Source of the DNA: Lutibacter sp. UBA4458
Lineage (GTDB): Bacteria; Bacteroidota; Bacteroidia; Flavobacteriales; Flavobacteriaceae
Assembly: GCA_002390165.1 (NCBI GenBank)
Contig: DGOU01000012.1
Location: 1-5,276, forward strand
Direction of reading: 5' to 3'
DNA length: 5,276 nt
The translations under genes were made by a program, and so were the position numbers. Under the pieces are notes generated by a model. It did no database searches and was not told where the DNA came from. It saw only the letters and a program-made list of their open reading frames with translations. Positions 1 to 5,276 of the stretch are shown here, piece after piece (the first letter of the stretch is position 1; each line of letters starts with the position of its first letter).

Positions 1-348
1 GAACTTGGTGCTGGTTTTCATACCGAATATTCAGGAATGAAATTTGCCTACTTCTTTTTAGCCGAGTTTATTAATATGTTTATTATAGCTTCTATAGCTG
101 TAGTTTTATTTTTTGGCGGTTGGTTATCTCCTTTTGGAATTACCGACGGTATTACTTGGTTTCCTGAAGTGCTTTGGTTTTTAATAAAAGTGTTAGTAAT
201 TATCTTTTTAATGATGTGGTTTAGATGGACTTTCCCTCGTTTAAGAGTAGATCAATTGCTTACCCTTGAATGGAAATATTTATTGCCATTAAACCTAGCT
301 AATTTAATGATTATGGCAATAATAATTTGGATGAATTGGACAATTTAA
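1..348 (+). CDS. nuoH: NADH-quinone oxidoreductase subunit H (NuoH), C-terminal part
   Basis: This is the 3' end of nuoH; the reading frame is open from base 1, so the start lies upstream and about 115 residues remain of a family usually around 330-350 long. NuoH (ND1 family) is the inner-membrane subunit that forms much of the quinone-binding chamber beneath the peripheral arm. The visible part begins with the family signature ELGAGFHTEYSGMKFA followed by FFLAEF, which match the conserved cytoplasmic loop and following helix of NuoH. Three hydrophobic helices follow, at about partial residues 20-42, 57-74 and 93-113. The family motif FPRLRVDQLL sits before the last helix. The ATG at position 37 is an internal methionine inside the signature and should not be taken as the start. 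One small oddity is LEWK where most homologues I recall have LGWK. nuoI starts 19 bases after the TAA stop. Confidence 0.96.
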   Translation, partial: ELGAGFHTEYSGMKFAYFFLAEFINMFIIASIAVVLFFGGWLSPFGITDGITWFPEVLWFLIKVLVIIFLMMWFRWTFPRLRVDQLLTLEWKYLLPLNLANLMIMAIIIWMNWTI

Positions 349-367
349 TACTTGAAATATTACGATA

Positions 368-844
368 ATGAGTTATTTTTCAGACATATATAACGGAATA
401 AAAACCTTAATTACAGGAATGAAAGTTACTGGAGGGTATTTTATCCATGCAAGAAAAGGAAGTTTAACACAACAATATCCTGATAACCGAGAAACTCTTA
501 AAATGTTTGATCGTTTTAGAGGGGAAGTAGTAATGCCACACGATGAAAACAACCAACACCGTTGTACAGGTTGTCAATCTTGCGAAATTGCTTGTCCTAA
601 TGGTTCTATTGAAATTATTTGGGATAGAGCTGTAGATCCTGAAACTGGCAAAAAGAAGAAAAAAATAGACAAACATATTTATCACTTATCTATGTGTACT
701 ATGTGTGGCTTATGTATAGAAGCATGTCCAACAGATGCAATTGTTTGGGCTCAGAATTATGAAAATTCTGTATATGACAGAAGCTATTTAACAAAAACAT
801 TAAATCAACCAGGTTCAACAGTAATAGCTGGTGTAGAAGATTAA
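368..844 (+). CDS. nuoI: NADH-quinone oxidoreductase subunit I (NuoI), 2x[4Fe-4S] ferredoxin-like protein
   Basis: NuoI (158 aa) is the peripheral-arm subunit that docks on the membrane arm and carries clusters N6a and N6b, passing electrons from NuoG towards cluster N2 and quinone. Two complete CxxCxxCxxxCP motifs are visible: Cys66, 69, 72 and 76 (HRCTGCQSCEIACPN) and Cys110, 113, 116 and 120 (MCTMCGLCIEACPTDAI). As in other 8Fe ferredoxins, the last cysteine of each motif probably ligates the opposite cluster. The N-terminal region (about residues 5-35) is the amphipathic part that contacts the membrane subunits. The linker between the motifs is 33 residues and contains five consecutive lysines (95-99); by my count E. 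coli has 28 residues there. The ATG is the only sensible start: it follows the nuoH stop by 19 bases and gives the usual N-terminus. No Shine-Dalgarno sequence is seen. nuoJ follows after 4 bases, suggesting translational coupling. Confidence 0.97.
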   Translation: MSYFSDIYNGIKTLITGMKVTGGYFIHARKGSLTQQYPDNRETLKMFDRFRGEVVMPHDENNQHRCTGCQSCEIACPNGSIEIIWDRAVDPETGKKKKKIDKHIYHLSMCTMCGLCIEACPTDAIVWAQNYENSVYDRSYLTKTLNQPGSTVIAGVED

Positions 845-848
845 TACT

Positions 849-1361
849 ATGGAAGCAATTTTATTTTATATACTCGCAACGTTTATGGTAATATTTGCCG
901 TTGCATCTGTAACCTCTCGTAAAATTTTAAGAGCAGTAATCTACTTGTTATTTGTCTTAATTTGCATTGCTGGTTTGTACTTTTTAATTAATTACAACCT
1001 GCTTGCAGCCATTCAATTAACCGTTTACGGAGGTGGTGTTATTGTGCTATTTATATTTTCAGTTTTATTAGTACATCATGTTGAATTAGAACTAGAAATA
1101 ACACCTTTAAAGAAAAAAGTAATTGCAGCTATTCTAAGTATTTTAGGATTAGGAATTACACTATGGTCTATTTTCACTTATACTTTTAAAACCGCAACAT
1201 CTTCTTATTCTTCTATTGAAGTAAAAGATATAGGCTTTAAACTATTAAGTTACGGTGATGGAGGATTTATTTTACCATTTGAAGTAATAAGTGTGCTTTT
1301 AGTAGCGGTAATGATTGGAGCTATTATAGTAGCAAAAGGAAAAAAATTAAAAGAAAATTAA
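849..1361 (+). CDS. nuoJ: NADH-quinone oxidoreductase subunit J (NuoJ)
   Basis: NuoJ (ND6 family, 170 aa, close to the usual 165-200) is an inner-membrane subunit between the quinone module and the antiporter-like subunits. Five membrane segments can be drawn at about residues 3-20, 28-48, 53-76, 89-112 and 143-163. The third contains the family hallmark IQLTVYGGGVIVLFIF, the region that forms a pi-bulge and reshapes during turnover; Tyr59 corresponds to the conserved tyrosine there. The C-terminal signature FEVISVLLVAVMIGAIIVAK is also typical. A polar loop (about 113-138) separates the last two helices. The three consecutive glycines (61-63) replace the more common VGA or IGG wording. The start is 4 bases after the nuoI stop, with no Shine-Dalgarno sequence; translation probably depends on coupling to nuoI. 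Confidence 0.95.
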   Translation: MEAILFYILATFMVIFAVASVTSRKILRAVIYLLFVLICIAGLYFLINYNLLAAIQLTVYGGGVIVLFIFSVLLVHHVELELEITPLKKKVIAAILSILGLGITLWSIFTYTFKTATSSYSSIEVKDIGFKLLSYGDGGFILPFEVISVLLVAVMIGAIIVAKGKKLKEN

Positions 1362-1367
1362 TTAAAA

Positions 1368-1685
1368 ATGATTGCAGGAATCAATATTTACGAAATTTTA
1401 ACCTTAACAAGCATCTTATTTTTTATAGGAGTTTATGGTTTTTTTACAAGAGAAAATTTGATTACAGTTTTACTGTCAATTGAATTAATTTTAAATGCTT
1501 CCGCAGTAAATTTTGTGCTTATAAATACCTATTTATATCCAGATTTATTACAGGGTGCAATTTTCACCATATTTATAATAGCATTAGCTGCAGCAGAAAC
1601 AGCATTAGCAATAGCTATTATAATTAATTTGTATAAACTCATTTATTCTGTAGAGGTAAAAGATACAGAAACTATGAAATATTAA
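1368..1685 (+). CDS. nuoK: NADH-quinone oxidoreductase subunit K (NuoK)
   Basis: NuoK (ND4L/MrpC family, 105 aa against a usual ~100) is a three-helix inner-membrane subunit that carries part of the hydrophilic axis linking the quinone site to the pumping channels. Helices lie at about residues 4-24, 29-52 and 59-90. The two buried acidic residues essential in the family are present: Glu39 in SIELILNAS and Glu77 in AAAETALAIAI, equivalent to Glu36 and Glu72 of E. coli NuoK. The GVYGFFTRENLI segment between helices 1 and 2 is also characteristic. A short charged tail (about 95-105) extends past the last helix. The ATG follows the nuoJ stop by 6 bases, and that spacer is TTAAAA, a flavobacterial-type initiation context. 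The gene ends in tandem stops, TAA then TAG in frame. Confidence 0.96.
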   Translation: MIAGINIYEILTLTSILFFIGVYGFFTRENLITVLLSIELILNASAVNFVLINTYLYPDLLQGAIFTIFIIALAAAETALAIAIIINLYKLIYSVEVKDTETMKY

Positions 1686-1739
1686 TAGTTTATACGAAAA
1701 AAAATAATTAATAAAAGACAAGAATTTAAATTATAAAAA
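1686..1739 (+). promoter_or_regulatory. nuoK-nuoL intergenic spacer with A-rich nuoL leader
   Basis: This 54-base stretch is the longest gap between genes in the window and is almost entirely A and T. It begins with an in-frame second stop codon (TAG, 1686-1688) after the nuoK TAA and contains an A-run at 1702-1709. It ends in TAAAAA (1734-1739) directly against the nuoL ATG. I see no hairpin followed by a T-run that would act as a terminator, and no good match to the Bacteroidota promoter pattern TTTG / TAnnTTTG. The reasonable reading is an untranslated spacer whose unstructured A-rich end helps ribosomes start on nuoL independently of nuoK. A cryptic promoter or RNA-processing site cannot be excluded. 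Confidence 0.45.
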
Positions 1740-3659
1740 ATGGATTTTAGTTATACTATTCTTATTCCGTTAATTCCTTTAGCACTATTTGTTATTTTAG
1801 GAATATTTAGTAAAAAAATACCACCATCAATTTCGGGATGGATTGGTTCATTGGGCTTAGGAACCTCCTTTGTTTTATCATGGTACACAGCCTATGCTTA
1901 TTTTTTAGTTGAAGGGAAATTAAATGGCGTTTATCAAACATTTATATATAAATATACTTGGCTAAATTTTAGCGATAAACTTCATATTGATATGGGAGTT
2001 TTAATTGATCCTATATCTGTAATGATGTTGGTAGTAGTTTCAACCATTTCATTTATGGTTCATGTATATAGTAGAGGCTATATGAAAGGAGATGATGGTT
2101 ATACTCGCTTTTTTTCTTATTTAGGTTTATTTAGCTTTTCAATGTTTGGTTTAGTATTAGCTACTAACCTTTTTCAAATGTATATTTTTTGGGAATTGGT
2201 TGGAGCTTCATCCTTTCTTTTAATTGGATATTATTACACAAAACCATCTGCTGTAGCAGCAGCAAAAAAAGCTTTTATTGTAACTAGATTTGCAGATTTA
2301 GGCTTTTTAATAGGAATTTTATTAGTAAGCTATTATTCAGGAACTTTTGATTTTCAAGAAATTAATAATTTACAAGGAAGTATAATAACAAGTTGGGCAT
2401 CAACATCCTTTATGGGATTGTCTGTTTTTACCTGGGGCCTTATACTAATTTATATGGGTGGTGTTGGTAAATCTGCTATGATGCCTTTTCACATTTGGTT
2501 ACCAGATGCAATGGAAGGTCCAACTCCTGTTTCTGCATTAATTCATGCAGCTACTATGGTGGTTGCAGGTGTTTACCTAGTTGCACGTTTATTTCCTGTA
2601 TTTTATTTTGTTGAAGACGGATTTGCCCTACAAATTGTAGCTTATATAGGTGCTATTTCATCATTAGTTGCCGCTGTAATTGCCATAACACAAACAGATA
2701 TTAAAAGAGTTTTGGCATTTTCTACGATGTCACAAATTGGTTATATGATGTTAGCCTTAGGAGTTTCTAAATATGAAGGTCACGAAGGTTTAGGATATAT
2801 GGCATCTATGTTTCATTTATTTACACACGCCATGTTTAAAGCATTATTATTCTTAGGCGCTGGTTCTGTAATTCATGCAATTCATAGTAATGAATTGAAA
2901 GATATGGGAAGTTTACGTAAATATATGCCTATAACTCATATAACATTTTTAATAGCAGCGTTATCTATTGCAGGTTTCCCTGGATTTGCAGGTTTCTTTA
3001 GTAAAGATGAAATTTTAGCAGCAGCTTTTGAAAACAATATGCTAATTTATGTTAGTAGTGTTCTTGTTGCTGGTTTAACCGCTTTTTATATGTTCCGATT
3101 ATATTTTGGAATTTTTTGGGGAAAAGAAACACAATATAAACACACGCCACATGAATCTCCTTTAACTATGACAATACCATTAGTGTTTTTAGCATTTATG
3201 AGTATTGCTGGAGGGTATATTCCATTTAGTGAATATATTTCCGCGGATCGTATGCCTTTTGAAGGTCATTTAGATTTATCTTTAGCAGCTATAGCTACTT
3301 CACTAGGACTAATAGGAATTATATTAGCTTACGTTTTTTATAAAAAAGAAAATAATTTACCTGAAAAATTTGCACACGCTTTTGGAGTGTTTTACAAATG
3401 GACCTTTCACAAATTTTATTTTGATGAAATCTACTTATTTGTAACTAAAAAAATAATATTTGGAATTGTAGCCTTTTCTGCATCTTGGTTTGACAAGTAT
3501 ATTGTGGATGGAACTATGGTTGGAATAGGAAACGTTACCGTTGCTGTTTCTAACAAAATAAAAGGATTGCAATCTGGTAAAGTACAAGATTACGCAATGG
3601 CTTTTGTTGGAGGAAGCGTGGTAATCGCAATGGTAATATTTTATATATGGATAAATTAA
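1740..3659 (+). CDS. nuoL: NADH-quinone oxidoreductase subunit L (NuoL), distal antiporter-like proton pump
   Basis: NuoL (ND5/MrpA-like, 639 aa, within the usual 600-650) is the distal pumping subunit of the membrane arm. It has the N-terminal extension domain (about 60-125), the proton-antiporter core (about 130-425) and the C-terminal part with the long lateral helix. Ion-path residues are intact, aligned by eye to E. coli: Glu152 in FWELVGAS (Glu144), Asp186 (Asp178), Lys244 in GKSAMMPFH (Lys229), His269 in LIHAATM (His254), His359/His363/Lys367 in FHLFTHAMFKALLF (His334/338/Lys342), and Lys422-Asp423 in GFFSKDEIL (Lys399-Asp400). LPDAMEGPTPVSALIHAA is the classic NuoL signature. The tail from about 540 contains FYFDEIY and the amphipathic lateral helix region, then LQSGKVQDYAM and a final anchoring helix (about 619-637). 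The ATG is preceded by TAAAAA. nuoM starts 9 bases after the stop. Confidence 0.98.
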   Translation: MDFSYTILIPLIPLALFVILGIFSKKIPPSISGWIGSLGLGTSFVLSWYTAYAYFLVEGKLNGVYQTFIYKYTWLNFSDKLHIDMGVLIDPISVMMLVVVSTISFMVHVYSRGYMKGDDGYTRFFSYLGLFSFSMFGLVLATNLFQMYIFWELVGASSFLLIGYYYTKPSAVAAAKKAFIVTRFADLGFLIGILLVSYYSGTFDFQEINNLQGSIITSWASTSFMGLSVFTWGLILIYMGGVGKSAMMPFHIWLPDAMEGPTPVSALIHAATMVVAGVYLVARLFPVFYFVEDGFALQIVAYIGAISSLVAAVIAITQTDIKRVLAFSTMSQIGYMMLALGVSKYEGHEGLGYMASMFHLFTHAMFKALLFLGAGSVIHAIHSNELKDMGSLRKYMPITHITFLIAALSIAGFPGFAGFFSKDEILAAAFENNMLIYVSSVLVAGLTAFYMFRLYFGIFWGKETQYKHTPHESPLTMTIPLVFLAFMSIAGGYIPFSEYISADRMPFEGHLDLSLAAIATSLGLIGIILAYVFYKKENNLPEKFAHAFGVFYKWTFHKFYFDEIYLFVTKKIIFGIVAFSASWFDKYIVDGTMVGIGNVTVAVSNKIKGLQSGKVQDYAMAFVGGSVVIAMVIFYIWIN

Positions 3660-3668
3660 TTTAAAGAA

Positions 3669-5156
3669 ATGGATATTTTATCACTTTTTGTAATTGTACC
3701 TATTATAACTGTTTTAGCATTAATTTTTGCTAAAAATTTAAAACAGTCTAGAATAGTTGCATTAATAGGAATGGCAATTCAATTTGCCATGTCTATCAAT
3801 TTAATTTTCGCTTATTTAAAAGAGCGAGCTGTAAATACGGATATTATGGTTTTTACCAAAGATGCTCTTTGGTTTCAAAATTTTAATATTCATTATAGTA
3901 TAGGTGTTGACGCAATATCAGTAGTTATGATTGCCTTAACTTCAACCGTAGTATTAGCAGGTATTTTTATTTCTTGGAAAATAAATGATTTACCAAAAGA
4001 ATTTTTTGTCTCGCTAATTACCTTGGCATCCGGAGTTTTTGGATTCTTTATTTCTACAGATTTATTTACTATGTTCGTTTTTTACGAAATAGCGGTAATT
4101 CCAATGTACCTTTTAATTGGTATTTGGGGCTCTGGGCCTAAAGAAAATTCAGCAATGAAATTAACATTAATGTTAATGGGTGCTTCCGCAGTTTTATCTG
4201 TTGGTATTTTAGGTATCTATTTCAATTCCAATGCAGATGGCGGTCCATTAACTTTTAATATTTTTCAAATTGCTTCCGTTAATATACCTGTAGCAGCACA
4301 AAATATATTTTTCCCATTAGTATTTATTGGGTTTGCAGTTATTGGAGCTTTATTTCCTTTTCATACTTGGTCTCCTTCTGGTCATGCATCTGCACCAACC
4401 GCAGTATCTATGCTACACGCTGGAGTATTAATGAAATTAGGAGGTTATGGTATTTTTAGAATTGCAATGTATTTATTGCCTCTAGGCGCTTTAAACTGGT
4501 CTAATTTCTTTTTAATATTAGCTTCCTTTGGTGTAATTTATGGTGCTTTTGGCGCAATTATGCAAAAAGATTTAAAATATATAAATGCTTATGCATCAGT
4601 AAGTCACTTGTCTTTGGTTTTGTTCGCATTATTAATGATTAACAAAATTGCCTGGACAGGAGCTATAATTCAATCTTTATCTCACGGACTATTAACCGCC
4701 TTGTTCTTTGCTTTAATTGGAATGGTTTATGGAAGAACCCATACTAGAGAATTGTCTAAATTAGGAGGTTTAATGAAAATATTCCCTTTTATAGGTGCGT
4801 TTTATGTAATAACAGGTTTAGCATATTTAGGTTTACCTGGATTTAGTGGTTTTGTAGCAGAAATGAATGTTTTTGTTGGTGCCTTTCAACATCCCGATAT
4901 GTTTCATAGAATTTTAACGGTTATTGTGGTATCCTCTATTGTGGTTACTTCAGTATATGTGTTAAGAATGGTTGGAAAAATTATGATGGGACCATTAACA
5001 AACCAAGAACATGCAAAATTACCAAAAGCAACTTGGTATGAAAAAGTAGGTTTAGTATTACTTATGATACCGGTAGTTATTATTGGTGTTATGCCATTAG
5101 GATTAAGTGAAATGTTAAAAGCAAGTATTCAACCTTTTTTAGAAAGGTTATTATAA
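3669..5156 (+). CDS. nuoM: NADH-quinone oxidoreductase subunit M (NuoM), antiporter-like proton pump with variant TM7
   Basis: NuoM (ND4/MrpD-like, 495 aa, usual 480-510) is the middle-distal antiporter-like subunit of complex I, with about 14 membrane helices. Aligned by eye to E. coli, Glu140 in FVFYEIAVIPMYLLIG matches Glu144, Lys256 in LMKLGGYG matches Lys265, His313 in SVSHLS matches His322, His339 in LSHGLLTALFF matches His348, and Glu398 in GFSGFVAEMNVF matches Glu407. All but the first keep a constant offset of 9. At that same offset the position of E. coli Lys234, the TM7 channel lysine, is Ile225 (FAVIGALFPFH instead of FAVK-P---H), and the usual LPDAH reads SPSGH. His250 lies one helix later. 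The frame is clean with no sign of decay, so I infer a lineage variant. The start is 9 bases after nuoL; the spacer (TTTAAAGAA) carries no clear Shine-Dalgarno sequence. Confidence 0.97.
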   Translation: MDILSLFVIVPIITVLALIFAKNLKQSRIVALIGMAIQFAMSINLIFAYLKERAVNTDIMVFTKDALWFQNFNIHYSIGVDAISVVMIALTSTVVLAGIFISWKINDLPKEFFVSLITLASGVFGFFISTDLFTMFVFYEIAVIPMYLLIGIWGSGPKENSAMKLTLMLMGASAVLSVGILGIYFNSNADGGPLTFNIFQIASVNIPVAAQNIFFPLVFIGFAVIGALFPFHTWSPSGHASAPTAVSMLHAGVLMKLGGYGIFRIAMYLLPLGALNWSNFFLILASFGVIYGAFGAIMQKDLKYINAYASVSHLSLVLFALLMINKIAWTGAIIQSLSHGLLTALFFALIGMVYGRTHTRELSKLGGLMKIFPFIGAFYVITGLAYLGLPGFSGFVAEMNVFVGAFQHPDMFHRILTVIVVSSIVVTSVYVLRMVGKIMMGPLTNQEHAKLPKATWYEKVGLVLLMIPVVIIGVMPLGLSEMLKASIQPFLERLL

Positions 5157-5169
5157 AAAATTAAAAAAA
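5157..5169 (+). promoter_or_regulatory. A-rich translation initiation region of nuoN
   Basis: The 13 bases between the nuoM stop and the nuoN ATG are only A and T, ending in a T followed by seven A (5162-5169). There is no Shine-Dalgarno sequence. This matches the TAAAA-type context reported to favour translation in flavobacteria and resembles the leaders of nuoK and nuoL. The role is inferred from position and composition. Confidence 0.4.
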
Positions 5170-5276
5170 ATGAACTTAGAAAGTTTACTATTAATGCGTT
5201 CAGAAATAGGGTTATTAGCAATTATTATATTGCTAATTATCTTCGAAATATTTTCTAACAAAAAACAAAAAGCGGC
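5170..5276 (+). CDS. nuoN: NADH-quinone oxidoreductase subunit N (NuoN), N-terminal fragment
   Basis: An ATG-started frame stays open to the window edge and gives 35 residues beginning MNLESLLLMRSEIGLLAI. It shows a short amphipathic start with MRSE, as in NuoN of related bacteria, then one hydrophobic helix (about residues 13-28, ending LLIIFEIF) and a lysine-rich cytoplasmic turn (NKKQK). NuoN (ND2 family) is the third antiporter-like subunit, next to NuoK in the complex, and nuoN follows nuoM in canonical nuo operons. Identity rests mainly on gene order and this first helix; the catalytic region lies beyond the window. The frame is cut by the window edge, not by a stop. Confidence 0.88.
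   Translation, partial: MNLESLLLMRSEIGLLAIIILLIIFEIFSNKKQKA

Noticed and set aside
37..348. A separate 103-residue membrane protein starting at ATG 37
   Set aside because: The same frame is open from base 1, and the residues before the ATG complete the NuoH signature, so this is an internal methionine of nuoH.
464..685. 73-codon open frame on the minus strand inside nuoI
   Set aside because: It lies wholly antisense to a well-supported gene with both iron-sulfur motifs, has no recognisable domain, and is explained by the AT-rich codon use of nuoI.
1623..1630. TTAATTTG resembling the Bacteroidota -7 promoter element TAnnTTTG, upstream of nuoL
   Set aside because: One of the fixed bases mismatches, no matching TTTG-type -33 element is seen at suitable distance, and it lies inside nuoK coding sequence; such matches are expected by chance in AT-rich DNA.
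1702..1709. A-run after nuoK as the trace of a terminator
   Set aside because: No stem-loop precedes a T-run on the + strand, and the operon clearly continues into nuoL.
4341..4379. Altered NuoM motif as a frameshift or sequencing error
   Set aside because: The frame is continuous, the conserved FPFH and APTA residues on both sides are in register, and spacing to later conserved residues equals that of E. coli; an error would disturb these.
1740..5156. nuoL and nuoM as Mrp-type Na+/H+ antiporter or hydrogenase membrane subunits
   Set aside because: The neighbours nuoH, I, J, K and N in canonical order, and the NuoL lateral-helix tail, identify complex I.
1..5276. A hidden novel system, mobile element, CRISPR array or RNA gene
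   Set aside because: Coding genes of one conserved operon fill almost all of the window; the spacers total about 105 bases and show no repeats, tRNA-like or structured RNA patterns.

Overview
The window is a central slice of a bacterial respiratory complex I (NADH:quinone oxidoreductase, nuo) operon. All genes are on the + strand in the order nuoH (3' end) - nuoI - nuoJ - nuoK - nuoL - nuoM - nuoN (5' end), which is the canonical order for this half of the operon. The first and last genes run off the window, so the transcription unit continues both ways. No complete promoter, terminator, RNA gene, repeat array, mobile element or foreign-looking segment is visible.

The organism is most likely a member of Bacteroidota, probably class Flavobacteriia. 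The DNA is strongly AT-rich and codons end mostly in A or T (TTA for Leu, AAA for Lys, ATT/ATA for Ile). No start codon has a convincing Shine-Dalgarno sequence. Several starts are instead preceded directly by A-rich TAAAA-type stretches, as known for flavobacteria. Protein wording also fits, for example the WSPSGHASAPTAVSMLHAG stretch of NuoM. The genus cannot be read from this window.

Layout: 1-348 is the C-terminal third of NuoH, the membrane subunit at the quinone chamber. 368-844 is NuoI, the peripheral two-[4Fe-4S] ferredoxin-like subunit carrying clusters N6a and N6b towards quinone. 849-1361 (NuoJ) and 1368-1685 (NuoK) are small membrane subunits linking the quinone site to the antiporter-like subunits. 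1740-3659 (NuoL) and 3669-5156 (NuoM) are two large antiporter-like proton-pumping subunits. 5170-5276 is the start of the third, NuoN. Spacers are 4 to 19 bases except the 54-base nuoK-nuoL gap, consistent with one polycistronic mRNA. Every complete gene ends in TAA and is intact.

No undescribed system is present; this is a conserved housekeeping locus. The most notable observation is in NuoM. The position equivalent to the functionally critical lysine of the broken helix TM7 (Lys234 in E. coli NuoM) is isoleucine here, the neighbouring motif is rewritten, and a histidine appears nearby in TM8. This is probably a lineage trait rather than a defect, but it bears on how the pumping channel works in this group.
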